64,000 nt of DNA. Source: UBA11740 sp035635855. Its GTDB lineage: Bacteria > Acidobacteriota > Blastocatellia > Pyrinomonadales > Pyrinomonadaceae. Under the pieces are notes generated by a model. It was not told the DNA's origin, did not search any database, and worked only from the letters and a program-made list of their open reading frames with translations. Each line of letters begins with the position of its first letter. Position 1 is the first letter of the stretch. Location: contig DASQAF010000017.1 in NCBI GenBank assembly GCA_035635855.1, forward strand, positions 1 to 64,000. Direction: 5' to 3'. Position numbers and translations under genes: made by a program. Positions 54,527 through 63,169 of the stretch are shown one piece after another.

Positions 54527-54576
54527 GATGTTCTATTCTTAAGCCTTGAATCCGTTCCCTGTTTCGCGCTGGTCTT

Positions 54577-55083
54577 TTAGGGACAAGTAATAGGGAAAGC
54601 GCCCGCACTCTCGCCCGGGACCGTGGTGCGATACGCCGGCATCGCGACCACTTTACTAAGACCTGGGATGACGAAGTTATAGTTAAAGTTGGTGATGCTC
54701 ACCGTCACTGTGCCCGTTTCCACGCCGAAGTTTGCATATTCAACACAGATATTCGACGGCTGAAGGCCCAGGAGGTTTTCTCCTGTGCCCGCTGAGTTCC
54801 CGTAGATCGCGTAATTCTTGATCGCCGTCAGACTCGGTCCGGTCGTATCGCAGCCGCTCGTAGTCCTGATCGTACCCGCCGGATTGCTGGCCGCCTGCGT
54901 AGTGGCGAAACGCGCTCCGCGGCGGGTCCCCTCGACCATGGCGTTGTGCGTAAAGTAGAAATTTCCCGCAGCCACAATGCCTACCAGCAGCATCAGAAAG
55001 AACGGCGCGATGAAGACGAATTCCATCAGCGAGCCGCCCCTTTGGCGCTTGTCGGTAAGTCTTGATTTACCCCTGGTGACCAC
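54577..55083 (-). CDS. TadE-like minor pseudopilin
   Basis: The 168-residue protein has the TadE signature GGSLMEFVFIAPFFLMLLVG near its N-terminus, a GAARFA-like GTRRGARFATTQA segment and a beta-rich rest with two cysteines. It starts at GTG 55083. TadE/TadF-type proteins are processed by the prepilin peptidase and assist Flp assembly. It lies 17 bp after a paralogous gene. Confidence 0.88.
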   Translation of the reverse strand: MVTRGKSRLTDKRQRGGSLMEFVFIAPFFLMLLVGIVAAGNFYFTHNAMVEGTRRGARFATTQAASNPAGTIRTTSGCDTTGPSLTAIKNYAIYGNSAGTGENLLGLQPSNICVEYANFGVETGTVTVSITNFNYNFVIPGLSKVVAMPAYRTTVPGESAGAFPITCP

Positions 55084-55100
55084 TTAAAGAACCCTCGAAA

Positions 55101-55601
55101 CTAAAAGCGCATGTAACGCATGGTTGTGCTCGGCGCCAGCGAGATATTGAAATTCCCTCCGGTCAACGCATTCAGATTAAAGACCAGCGGCTGATAGGTA
55201 TATCCGGTAATTGCTATCGTGACGTACTTGACACCCACGCCCGTGGCGGGCGGCGTCACTACGATATTGCTGGCGGTGAAATTCGGAAGGATCACCGGCG
55301 GCTGGTTCGGTCCACCACACCCATTCACATTGCCGCAAAGCACCATGTTCTTCGCTGCGGTCGTGCAAGATATTTGCGGAGATCCGCAGGTGCTCGCCGT
55401 CACATCTTGCAGAGTTGAAAGATAGCGTGCGCCACCGCGGCTGGCTTTGGCCAGCGAGTTGTAGGTGTAGAACATCCTCCCCAGTTCCGTCGTGCCGGCA
55501 AACATCAGCAGCAGCGCCGGAAAGACGATGGCAAACTCGATCAATTGAGTGCCATCATCGCGCCGGAGAAAGTTGCGCAGTTTTTTCTTGAGCTGGAACA
55601 T
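55101..55601 (-). CDS. TadE/TadF-like minor pseudopilin
   Basis: The 166-residue protein has DDGTQLIEFAIVFPALLLMF followed by ELGRMFYTYNSLAKASRGGARY, the TadE pattern, and four to five cysteines in the exported part that could form disulfides. I start it at ATG 55601; GTG 55616 is possible. It overlaps almost directly with the TadG stop, so the two are co-translated. Confidence 0.88.
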   Translation of the reverse strand: MFQLKKKLRNFLRRDDGTQLIEFAIVFPALLLMFAGTTELGRMFYTYNSLAKASRGGARYLSTLQDVTASTCGSPQISCTTAAKNMVLCGNVNGCGGPNQPPVILPNFTASNIVVTPPATGVGVKYVTIAITGYTYQPLVFNLNALTGGNFNISLAPSTTMRYMRF

Positions 55602-55617
55602 TTCTACTAATAGCACC

Positions 55618-56748
55618 TCATTTATAAAGAACGGCGAGAGTCAAAGTCGTGCAACCTGCGGTGGGATCAAAGCTGCCGCGACCGATGACTAAACTCTCAT
55701 CTATCCACTCGACGTCAAGATCCGCGCTGTTTGGAATTTGGCTCTTCACGAAAAAGGCGCCAAACCTGACCGTCGGAGGACCGGGGCTCGCTTGGTATGT
55801 TCCCGGGGTAATTATTGGTACGATAAGGATGCGCCGCTCGTCCTGCCCGGTGTGGGACGGTGGGGTAACATATCCCTGCAGTTTGTTGATGTACTGGTCA
55901 AACGTTATGCCCTCCTTAATGTTTGTGTCTGGAGGGTATACGGCCGGATCGACGTAGTTTTTTCCGGGATTGTCGAATCTACTGTTCCCCCCCCAAGCTA
56001 TTGCTTTTGGCCCGTTGCTCTTGTTCCCACTGGGGGTTATGTGAAAGGGAATATTTGCGTTGAGTGTCTGGCAAATCGATGTTACGCCAGCCGCCAGCAG
56101 CACAGTCTCCTTTTCACCATTTCCGGAGATCTCAGGAACGTCGACAAGTATATAATTCTTGTCCACAAGTGTGTTCGACCCGGGGTCACCCTGCACAAAA
56201 TGGAGAGTCATTGTCGTGTTGGGCGCTGGATGAGTATTGCTCAGAGCGACGACGACGGGAAAAAAGTCGCAGATGGTATTTATCCCAGGCGACATCCCAG
56301 CGGTGGCAGTCCGTGATTCCGTGTGAGCATTCCCCAAAGCTTGAATGGCGAACAATATCGGGGTGGCCGTGGATTGCGTGGTGACGCGAACGAAACGCAT
56401 ATTGGCGGGATTCCCCTGCGCAGTCGCTGAGTTGACATACGTACCGTTGAGAGCGTCGCTGAATTCCACGGTCGCAATAGTGATCGCCGTTCGATTGAAA
56501 CCGTAGCTGTTGACTATCGTCGTCGCGCGCGTGACAGCATTCTGGATTCCGCCGGCGCCGGAATCCAATTCCCGAACCGCCGCCAGCGACGCCGCATCCG
56601 CGGCGTTCTGAAGTTCCGTCCGCAACATGTATATCCGCGCCACGTCGATGCAGAGGCCCATCGCAAGCACGATGCCCAGCATGAGAATCGTGGTCAGGAT
56701 CATGACGTTGCCACGCTCACCTTTTTGCCTGCTCGTCTGGTGCGTCAA
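55618..56748 (-). CDS. tadG: TadG-like Flp pilus assembly protein
   Basis: The 376-residue protein has the N-terminal TadE/G-like anchor RGNVMILTTILMLGIVLAMG followed by RTELQNAADAASLAAVRELD, the typical start of the family, then a large extracytoplasmic beta-rich domain. The start is TTG 56748 with a GAGG-like site upstream. It follows the secretin gene after a 215-bp spacer in which I see no gene. Confidence 0.88.
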   Translation of the reverse strand: MTHQTSRQKGERGNVMILTTILMLGIVLAMGLCIDVARIYMLRTELQNAADAASLAAVRELDSGAGGIQNAVTRATTIVNSYGFNRTAITIATVEFSDALNGTYVNSATAQGNPANMRFVRVTTQSTATPILFAIQALGNAHTESRTATAGMSPGINTICDFFPVVVALSNTHPAPNTTMTLHFVQGDPGSNTLVDKNYILVDVPEISGNGEKETVLLAAGVTSICQTLNANIPFHITPSGNKSNGPKAIAWGGNSRFDNPGKNYVDPAVYPPDTNIKEGITFDQYINKLQGYVTPPSHTGQDERRILIVPIITPGTYQASPGPPTVRFGAFFVKSQIPNSADLDVEWIDESLVIGRGSFDPTAGCTTLTLAVLYK

Positions 56749-56963
56749 AGGTTAATGCCTCCCTGCTCGAACGAAACTCTTAAGTCCATCCGTTTTTAGT
56801 TCGCATCGCCGCTATAAATGGGAAAAGGCGGCGGGTGCGGCGCCGCTTTGGATCGATTCGCTATGTCCCGCGTCTATTCTTTCAAAATCCAAAGCAGCAG
56901 CAACGCTTCACCCTTCCGGCGTAACTCCACACATCGAGTTGCACCGGACCGTGCCCGAAAGAC

Positions 56964-58556
56964 TCAAGGCTTATTCGGCGCCTTTACCTCCGGCGGCGGA
57001 GCAGCAGTCTCCAGAGTCCTGGAAACGCTCGGACCGGCCTTCTTGTCGGCTGAAGTAGCTGGAGCGTTCGGTGTCTCTGGCTTCGCCGGAGCTGCGGCCG
57101 GTGTCGTCTGCTGTGCTCCGGATTTCTGAGGGGGCTGCGGCGTACTGATGATGTAACCCGACTGGCTGTCCGCTTCCCCGGTCTGCTTTGGTCCAGTATT
57201 GGTCTGGGGACCGACGCCGAGCAGCGATCCCTTCTTCAGGTTATCCACGTTTGGCAGTGCCGGCAGATCGTCGCGGTTAACAGGTTTGACAATCTGCGCC
57301 GTGACGATGAACATTAGCTCACTTTCGTTCTTTTGAAACGAAGTTGACTTGAACAGATTGCCAAGAATGGGGATATCGCCCAGTCCCGGTATCTTTGAAA
57401 GCGTCCTGGTCTCGCTATTGTCGAGCAGCCCTGCCAGCGCAAAACTCTGACCGTCGCGCAATTCGACGCCCGTCTTGGCGCGGCGCGTGCGCAAACCTGG
57501 AATAACAAAGCCGCTAAATTTCACCCCGTTAGCGAAATCCAGGGTTGAGACTTCAGGTTGTAATTCCAGCCGGATGTGATCTTCGTTGATGATCGTCGGT
57601 TTGAAGTTCAGCCGCACGCCATATTCCTTAAACACGATCGTCACTGTGGGGCCGTTGCCACCGCTGCCTCCTTGTATGATCGGCACAGGATACTCGCCGC
57701 CGGCCAGAAAACTCGCTTCCTGCCCGTCCATGGCAATCAAGTTTGGCTCAGCCAGAGCGCGCAGCGCACCGCGGGTTTGCATGGCGTGGATGAACGCCTG
57801 AGTTCCTATGCCCCTGTTAAAGAGGAAGATATTCAGCGCGGAGCTGGCAAACTCAGTGAAGAGGGTCCCATCCTGGGCCGAGGTCAATCCCGCGGGGCCC
57901 CCACCACTTGAATATACCGAGGTGCCGCCATTCACTGATGCATACGAAGAACCGAGTTCGCGCAAGCGCGTTCGGTTAACTTCGGCGACCCTCACCAGGA
58001 GTTGGACCTGTAACAGGTCCTTAACCGGCGACTCCAGCATGTTCACCGTTTTGAAACCCGCGGCCTGCACTACTGCTTCCGCCTGGGCGGCGATTTTCGG
58101 ATCGCTGACTGTTCCCGATATGACCACTGACCCATTGGCCTGGCTCAGACGAATATCGTCTTTCGGAAAGAGGGCGCGAATTTGCGAATCGATCAACCCC
58201 AGGTTAGTGCGCACGTAAACATCAAAAATGAGAAAGCGACCCGTGCTTTTCTCCCAGGCGATGAAGTTGATCTGGCCAAAGGCTTTGCCATTGACCACGA
58301 CCTGGTCCGAAGTGACCAGCACCGCCTCGGCGATGTCCGGGTTTGAGACTGAGAAGCGCTCAATCGGACGGTCAAAGGTGATTAGTCTGGACTGGCCCAC
58401 GAGTACATTGACGGGAATGGGCTCTTTGTTCTTCCCGAACGAAGCGTTATAGGTGGTTTCCTGGCCGTACGCGGCCGGCATGAATGCCAGCAGTGTGATT
58501 AGGGCGAAGAAACAGAGGAAGCGCTTTCGCAGCGTTGTCCACGTGGTGCTTTGCAT
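56964..58556 (-). CDS. cpaC: Tad outer membrane secretin CpaC/RcpA
   Basis: The 530-residue secretin forms the outer membrane pore for Flp pili. After a signal peptide (to about residue 31), it has the pilus-type N-domain (RLITFDRPIERFSVSNPDIA), a BON-like segment (VVISGTVSDPKIAAQAEAVV) and the secretin domain with VRLNFKPTIINEDHIRLELQ, VELRDGQSFALAGLLDN and KIPGLGDIPILGNLFKS. The C-terminal 90 residues are low-complexity. The ATG has AAGGAG upstream. Confidence 0.94.
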   Translation of the reverse strand: MQSTTWTTLRKRFLCFFALITLLAFMPAAYGQETTYNASFGKNKEPIPVNVLVGQSRLITFDRPIERFSVSNPDIAEAVLVTSDQVVVNGKAFGQINFIAWEKSTGRFLIFDVYVRTNLGLIDSQIRALFPKDDIRLSQANGSVVISGTVSDPKIAAQAEAVVQAAGFKTVNMLESPVKDLLQVQLLVRVAEVNRTRLRELGSSYASVNGGTSVYSSGGGPAGLTSAQDGTLFTEFASSALNIFLFNRGIGTQAFIHAMQTRGALRALAEPNLIAMDGQEASFLAGGEYPVPIIQGGSGGNGPTVTIVFKEYGVRLNFKPTIINEDHIRLELQPEVSTLDFANGVKFSGFVIPGLRTRRAKTGVELRDGQSFALAGLLDNSETRTLSKIPGLGDIPILGNLFKSTSFQKNESELMFIVTAQIVKPVNRDDLPALPNVDNLKKGSLLGVGPQTNTGPKQTGEADSQSGYIISTPQPPQKSGAQQTTPAAAPAKPETPNAPATSADKKAGPSVSRTLETAAPPPEVKAPNKP

Positions 58557-58608
58557 GATCGTTACTCCTTAAAGTTTGGGGCTCTTTTTCTTAATCTCTG
58601 ATCTCGGC

Positions 58609-59511
58609 CTACGGCATTTCGACGTCGCGCCTCTTGGCGCCTTCGATTAGCTCGATCGACTTGCGCGGGGCCGGTGGCGCAACTGGTTTTTCTTCGCGCG
58701 GTTTAAGTGCAACGGGTGTGCGCTTGACCGCCGGGGGTTTCGGCGCCTCAGGTTTGGCTGCGCTGGGGGGCGGAGGTTCCGGTTTCACGTTATCGCCATT
58801 TAGCAGCGTGTTCTTATTCGAACCTTTGGTTTCAGTGTCCTCCTGGTCGCTATAGTTACGCATCACCAGTTGCAGCTTGCCTTCGTTAGCGGCCAGCACC
58901 AGTTTTTCCGCTTGCTCAGGAGTGACCATAAGCGTCACGGCCTTTACGCTGGTGGGCTCGCGCTGATTTTCCGGAGAGTCGATCTTCGCCCCACTGGCCA
59001 GGACCTTTATGTGTTGCAACACGATCTTTGAGATTGGCCCTTGCCCTTCTGTGCCTTGCTGGTTTTGTGGGGTGATGACCGCCACGACGTCGACGTAAGA
59101 TCCAGGCATGACAAAACCCGAAACGCCAACTACGTCATCGACCTTGACGGTCATCGCGCGATAGCCTGCCGGGATTACTGCGGGAAGTCCGCCACCCGTT
59201 CCGTCAGGCGCCAGCTTCATAGTGGTAATGGCCTCGCGCGCGCCAATCGGAGTGATCGCTACTCTGCCAACCACCAGCTCCATCTTCCTGAAGACTCCTT
59301 CAGGCAAAGAACCGTTCGGGATCGGGGCCAGAGCCAGTTGCTCCAGGGTGATCTTTGTGCCGAGAGGGATCTCCTGTTTGGCAACGACTACATTCCCCAG
59401 GTCTTTGGTGTAAGCCTCTACCTGGGACAAATAGCGAGTCACCAGCATGACACCCAGCAGCCCGCAAATTACCGCACCCGTGAGCGCGATGATTAGACGT
59501 TTATTTCGCAT
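58609..59511 (-). CDS. cpaB: Tad pilus periplasmic protein CpaB/RcpC
   Basis: The 300-residue protein has an N-terminal anchor (residues 5-27), an SAF-type domain (VVVAKQEIPLGTKITLEQLA, VIPAGYRAMTVKVDDVVGVS, GSYVDVVAVI) and a Pro/Lys/Glu-rich tail. It connects the inner platform to the secretin. It lies 52 bp before cpaC and 43 bp after cpaA. Confidence 0.93.
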   Translation of the reverse strand: MRNKRLIIALTGAVICGLLGVMLVTRYLSQVEAYTKDLGNVVVAKQEIPLGTKITLEQLALAPIPNGSLPEGVFRKMELVVGRVAITPIGAREAITTMKLAPDGTGGGLPAVIPAGYRAMTVKVDDVVGVSGFVMPGSYVDVVAVITPQNQQGTEGQGPISKIVLQHIKVLASGAKIDSPENQREPTSVKAVTLMVTPEQAEKLVLAANEGKLQLVMRNYSDQEDTETKGSNKNTLLNGDNVKPEPPPPSAAKPEAPKPPAVKRTPVALKPREEKPVAPPAPRKSIELIEGAKRRDVEMP

Positions 59512-59554
59512 CAGTCAATTCTCCCTTACCGAAAGCTAATTACCAGGGACCGCC

Positions 59555-60082
59555 TCAGGCGCGGAAAAGAAAAAAAGAAACGACGCTGCCAAAGCAGATA
59601 GGTACCGCGTAAGGTAGCGTGAAAGTCGGATCGGCCGGCACATCAATGCGGGGCACCGTGTGGCCCGGCAGCAGGCCATAGAAAAACTGGAGTACGCCGG
59701 CCATGGTCGTGACCACCCGCCGTGCGTAAATCATCTTGCAAACGGCCAGCACCCCTCCGGTCAAGGCCACGATCATCAGCGTGGGTAGCACGTGTGAGAT
59801 GCCGACAATGGCGCCGACGGCAGCAAAAAGTTTCACGTCCCCTGCCCCCATCGTGGCAAACACATGAAGCATGAGCATCAACCCAAAAGCCAGTGCCGAG
59901 CCGCCGAGACTCACCAGTAACCCGTTCCAGCCGCCGAAAACGGTATTTACTATCAGGCCGCCAATGAGAGTGGCCAGCACGAGTCTGTTGGGGATACGGC
60001 GGTAGCGCACATCCGTGTACGCAATCGCGATCGCCAGCGGTATAAACATAACCGCGAGGGCAACAGTCCGCGGTATGAGCAT
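59555..60082 (-). CDS. cpaA: Prepilin peptidase CpaA/TadV (A24 family)
   Basis: The 175-residue membrane aspartic peptidase processes Flp and TadE-type prepilins. The two catalytic aspartates are Asp24 in AYTDVRYRRIPN and Asp82 in GAGDVKLFAAVG. I start it at ATG 60082 because GGAGG lies about seven bases upstream; the TTG at 60088 is less likely. It follows the Flp pilin gene by about 130 bp. Confidence 0.93.
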   Translation of the reverse strand: MLIPRTVALAVMFIPLAIAIAYTDVRYRRIPNRLVLATLIGGLIVNTVFGGWNGLLVSLGGSALAFGLMLMLHVFATMGAGDVKLFAAVGAIVGISHVLPTLMIVALTGGVLAVCKMIYARRVVTTMAGVLQFFYGLLPGHTVPRIDVPADPTFTLPYAVPICFGSVVSFFLFRA

Positions 60083-60214
60083 CTGCAAGCCTCCGAAATT
60101 AGTCCTGACCAGAATCGGCTATCAATATCCTGCTTACTCGCTGGATTTGATGCCTGCGAATAGAAACAGTGGCAGGCGGAAATTGCCGGCCCGCCACTGT
60201 CCTTAACAATGGGC

Positions 60215-60376
60215 TCAGCCCGTGGTTGACGAAGCGGTCATCCGGTTCAACAATGTAGTACCCCAGCCGCTGGCGTAAACCAGGACCGCCACGGCAGCTA
60301 TGAGACCGGCGATGACCGCGTATTCCAGCGTCTCCATGCCGGACTCGTCGTTGAGAAAGTTCTTGATTCGTTTCAT
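60215..60376 (-). CDS. flp: Flp-type pilin, copy 1
   Basis: The 53-residue prepilin MKRIKNFLNDESG is followed by the mature METLEYAVIAGLIAAV helix, with Glu5 and Tyr6 after the predicted cleavage glycine, the hallmark of Flp pilins. The ATG has GGGAGAG upstream. It is too short for common gene callers. A second, very similar pilin lies 171 bp upstream. Confidence 0.92.
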   Translation of the reverse strand: MKRIKNFLNDESGMETLEYAVIAGLIAAVAVLVYASGWGTTLLNRMTASSTTG

Positions 60377-60547
60377 TATTGATTCTCTCCCTTGTTCCTT
60401 TTTCTATGGGTAGCTAGCCGATACGAGCCCGTTCCCGTGCCTTAGACAGAAAAACTACGGGCTGGTTTTCGCTAACAGAAAAAGGCGGTGGGCCTGGGCC
60501 GTAGATCTGGATGGCGCGCCCACCACCTTCTCCAACAACCCCAGTCA

Positions 60548-60709
60548 TCAGCCAGTAGTGCTCGCGGCAGTCAGTCTGGTCTTAAGCGTGGCGCCCCAGC
60601 CGCTGGCGTAAACCAGAACAGCCACGGCGGCGATAAGGCCGGCGATTACCGCATATTCCAGCGTTTCCATACCGGACTCGTCCTTGAGAAAGTTCTTGAT
60701 CATTTTCAT
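60548..60709 (-). CDS. flp: Flp-type pilin, copy 2
   Basis: The 53-residue prepilin is almost identical to copy 1 up to the helix end (KNFLKDESG then METLEYAVIAGLIAAVAVLV) and differs in the last ten residues (ATLKTRLTAASTTG). AAGGAG lies nine bases upstream of the ATG. It is the first gene after the sigma-54-like promoter, so it is probably the major pilin. Confidence 0.92.
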   Translation of the reverse strand: MKMIKNFLKDESGMETLEYAVIAGLIAAVAVLVYASGWGATLKTRLTAASTTG

Positions 60710-61125
60710 CGTGCTTTGCTCCTTGTTAGTTTGGTTAAGGTTCGCGCCCGACTTGGAAATCAGGATCGGGGGCTGTGCGTTGGCACCGAAAGTGAAGGCG
60801 TCATCTCAGGAATCCTGAGTGATCGCTTCCTCGCCGATCACGGCAACATTTTTGGTGCAAGGTTCGCATGAGCAACGATCGTGCCGTTGATAGCAACACG
60901 TAAGCGGCGGTTCAATATTGTCTTGCTGGGATAGATAAACCGCATGATTCGTTCTCTTAAAACTCGATAAACACCAGGACGAGAGGGCGAAGTTAAGTGT
61001 TGTTCCTGGTGCGAACTGCTCGCCAGCGAGCACTTGTGGCAGGACCGAGCGAAAGCCCTGGCGGGAGCTCAGACAACGAGCGACACAACCAACCAATTCT
61101 TTCGCTGAGTTGATTTAATATCGGC
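60710..61125. other. Intergenic region between divergent pilin and membrane-protein genes
   Basis: About 416 bp containing the sigma-54-type site on the minus strand and the -10-like box on the plus strand. A minus frame of 96 codons (60806-61096) is not convincing as a gene. The pilin transcript would have a leader of about 150 bases. Confidence 0.5.
60871..60887 (-). promoter_or_regulatory. Sigma-54-type promoter candidate for the Tad locus
   Basis: On the minus strand ACGGCACGATCGTTGCT matches the TGGCAC-N5-TTGC consensus except for the first base, with exactly ten bases between the GG and GC pairs. Pilin genes are often RpoN-controlled, and an upstream activator site would be needed. The predicted start is near 60860. 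Confidence 0.5.
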
Positions 61126-61131
61126 TAGAAT
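61126..61131 (+). promoter_or_regulatory. -10-like box six bases before the ATG
   Basis: TAGAAT is followed by six bases and then the ATG of the membrane-protein gene, with no ribosome site between. This fits transcription starting at or next to the start codon, a leaderless mRNA. The same arrangement stands before the paralogous gene at 63170. Confidence 0.4.
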
Positions 61132-61137
61132 GACTTT

Positions 61138-62973
61138 ATGACGCCTTTGCCTTCTCACGCCGTCAACTGGAAATGGTGTGTTTTGCCTTCGCTGGCGATG
61201 GTGTTGCTATCCCTTATTCCTCAAATTCATCTCTGGGTAGTGCGCGGCCGGGAATGGAACGGTGCATACGTGAGCCCGCAGGGAGACGAGCTTCTTTACT
61301 CCGCCTACGTAAACGCGCTGATAGACGGACGAACACGAAAGAATGACCCTTTTGGCGGTAAGGACAGTTCCGCGAGCGCGCCTCTGCCGGAGTCCATTTT
61401 TTCAATCCAGTCTCTGCCGGCTTACGTGGTTGCGTTACCAGCGCGGGCATTTGGCGTCTCAGCATCAACGGCCTTCGTCGTCCTCATCGCCGTGGCCGCA
61501 TTGCTCGCGAGCTTGTCTGTTTTCTGGTTACTAAACTACGTTACCCGCGATCCTCGAGTAGCTGCGGCGGGAACATCATTGGTGCTCTGCTTCGGATGCG
61601 TTGTAGGAAGACGCGGAATTTTTGGAACATTCGTGGATATTGGCCCTGCCGCTTTTCCATTCCTCAGACGATATCAGCCGGCAGCGGTGTTCCCCTTGTT
61701 CTTCGTCTTTCAGTTGCTCGTTTGGCGTGCCTTTACGAGCGAGCGCAAACGCAGCGCGCGAGTCTCCTCTGCACTCGCAGGCCTGGCCTTGGTGGCGCTC
61801 ATCTTTTCTCATCTTTACTTATGGACGGCTGCGGCTGCGTGGCTGGCGTGCATCGGTGCGCTGTGGCTTTATTTTCGACCCTCCGATCGCCGGAAGACGT
61901 TGGCACAGGGAACAACGATTGCCGCCATAGTAGCCATTGCGCTGGTGCCGTACGGTTACCTGGTTTCTCACCGAGCGTCGACACTGGACGAGCAGCAGAT
62001 AGTGATTTCGACTCATAGCCCGGACCTGTTGCGTTTACATGAAGTCCTGGGCGCAACCATTCTTGCTGCTCTAGTCATTGGAATCTGGCGCGGCACCATC
62101 GACCGGGCTGATCCGCGGGTTATCTACGTCGCCTCTCTGGCGTTACTTCCCTTTGTGGTCTTCAATCAACAGATCCTGACCGGACGGACGATGCAGGTGT
62201 TCCACTTTGAAGTTGCTGTTGTTAATTACTCCACACTGGTTGCCTTGCTGGTAACGATCACGCTCTTATGGAAGCTTGTTCCTCGCCGTTTGTTGATATG
62301 GATAGCGGGCTTGTCCTTCGCCTGGGCAGTTCTTTTGGTAGCTCTGCCCGCACGATTGCTCTTTGTGCCCCAGGCAATCGCCAATGATCGAACTATTCCC
62401 GTGCTACTGCGGCTGAAAGAATTATCAAAGCAGGACGGAACGCTTGCGGACTTGCGCACGAAGGGCCAGGCTTCGACACTGGTGTTTTCGCCCCGCGTAG
62501 CACTGATTGCATTCCTGCCGACGTGGACATCCCAAGGTACCCTGCTCGACATGACCGGCGTGGATTGCCGCGGTGTGACGCGCAAAGAACGAAAAGAATT
62601 ATTTTTCATGCATCTCTATTATTCCAACGCGGACACCGAAGCCTTGCGCAAAGCGCTAAACGGCACACCGGACAAATCCCACGATGAGCTATCATCTGTT
62701 CAAACTGCGATATTCGGATACGAGAGGACATCGCCGGCCCTGACTCCGCAGTTTAAGCCCATTCAGCAAGACGAAATTGAGCGCGAGGTCCAGGCTTACC
62801 AAACCTATGCAAATTCCTTTTCGCGCGCAGAGGCCCTCAAGCGCTCTTTGACTTATGCGGTGATCCCATCGGAACGCAGCTTCAACTTCGCGAATCTTGA
62901 TCGCTGGTATGAACGCGACGCCGGCGAGCGCGTGGGCGATTACACTCTTTACCGGTTGAAGCTGCGCAATTAA
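61138..62973 (+). CDS. Polytopic membrane protein, possible GT-C type, copy 1
   Basis: The 611-residue protein has an N-terminal membrane segment (residues 13-32), a conserved acidic loop (AYVSPQGDELLYSAYVNALI, then DGRTRKNDPFGGKDSSA), and about ten more hydrophobic segments up to residue 420, then a soluble C-terminal domain (LKELSKQDGTLADLRTKG, ERSFNFANLDRWYERDAGER). An acidic first loop and multi-span topology are features of GT-C glycosyltransferases, but no family motif is certain. A paralogue follows after 196 bp. Function unknown. Confidence 0.7.
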   Translation: MTPLPSHAVNWKWCVLPSLAMVLLSLIPQIHLWVVRGREWNGAYVSPQGDELLYSAYVNALIDGRTRKNDPFGGKDSSASAPLPESIFSIQSLPAYVVALPARAFGVSASTAFVVLIAVAALLASLSVFWLLNYVTRDPRVAAAGTSLVLCFGCVVGRRGIFGTFVDIGPAAFPFLRRYQPAAVFPLFFVFQLLVWRAFTSERKRSARVSSALAGLALVALIFSHLYLWTAAAAWLACIGALWLYFRPSDRRKTLAQGTTIAAIVAIALVPYGYLVSHRASTLDEQQIVISTHSPDLLRLHEVLGATILAALVIGIWRGTIDRADPRVIYVASLALLPFVVFNQQILTGRTMQVFHFEVAVVNYSTLVALLVTITLLWKLVPRRLLIWIAGLSFAWAVLLVALPARLLFVPQAIANDRTIPVLLRLKELSKQDGTLADLRTKGQASTLVFSPRVALIAFLPTWTSQGTLLDMTGVDCRGVTRKERKELFFMHLYYSNADTEALRKALNGTPDKSHDELSSVQTAIFGYERTSPALTPQFKPIQQDEIEREVQAYQTYANSFSRAEALKRSLTYAVIPSERSFNFANLDRWYERDAGERVGDYTLYRLKLRN

Positions 62974-63028
62974 TCGCGCAGCGCTGCATATTAGCCAAGG
63001 GAGGCTAGCTGTTGACACGGCAATAAGA

Positions 63029-63104
63029 CGATCCACTAAACCACACTAAACGACGCGAAACCCAGATCTCGGTTAGAGTTATTTCGTGTGAGTTCGTGGA
63101 TAAT
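63029..63104. repeat. Palindromic repeat, CGTGTGA-GTGGATC family, copy 5 (arms swapped)
   Basis: GATCCACTAAACCACACTAA comes first and TTTCGTGTGAGTTCGTGGAT second, the reverse of the arm order in the other four copies, with about 33 bp between. It lies between the two membrane-protein paralogues. Confidence 0.8.
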
Positions 63105-63157
63105 GTTCGGCGTTAGATAACCACAAGATTTTTCATCAAACACAACTGACTCTCCGA

Positions 63158-63163
63158 TAGAAT
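63158..63163 (+). promoter_or_regulatory. -10-like box six bases before the second paralogue
   Basis: TAGAAT, then six bases, then ATG, exactly as at 61126. Conserved between paralogues while the sequence around it differs. Confidence 0.4.
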
Positions 63164-63169
63164 GACGCG

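Noticed and set aside
60806..61096. 96-codon minus-strand frame upstream of the pilins
   Set aside because: It overlaps the sigma-54-type site, is rich in Cys and Arg without a recognisable pattern, and has no ribosome site.
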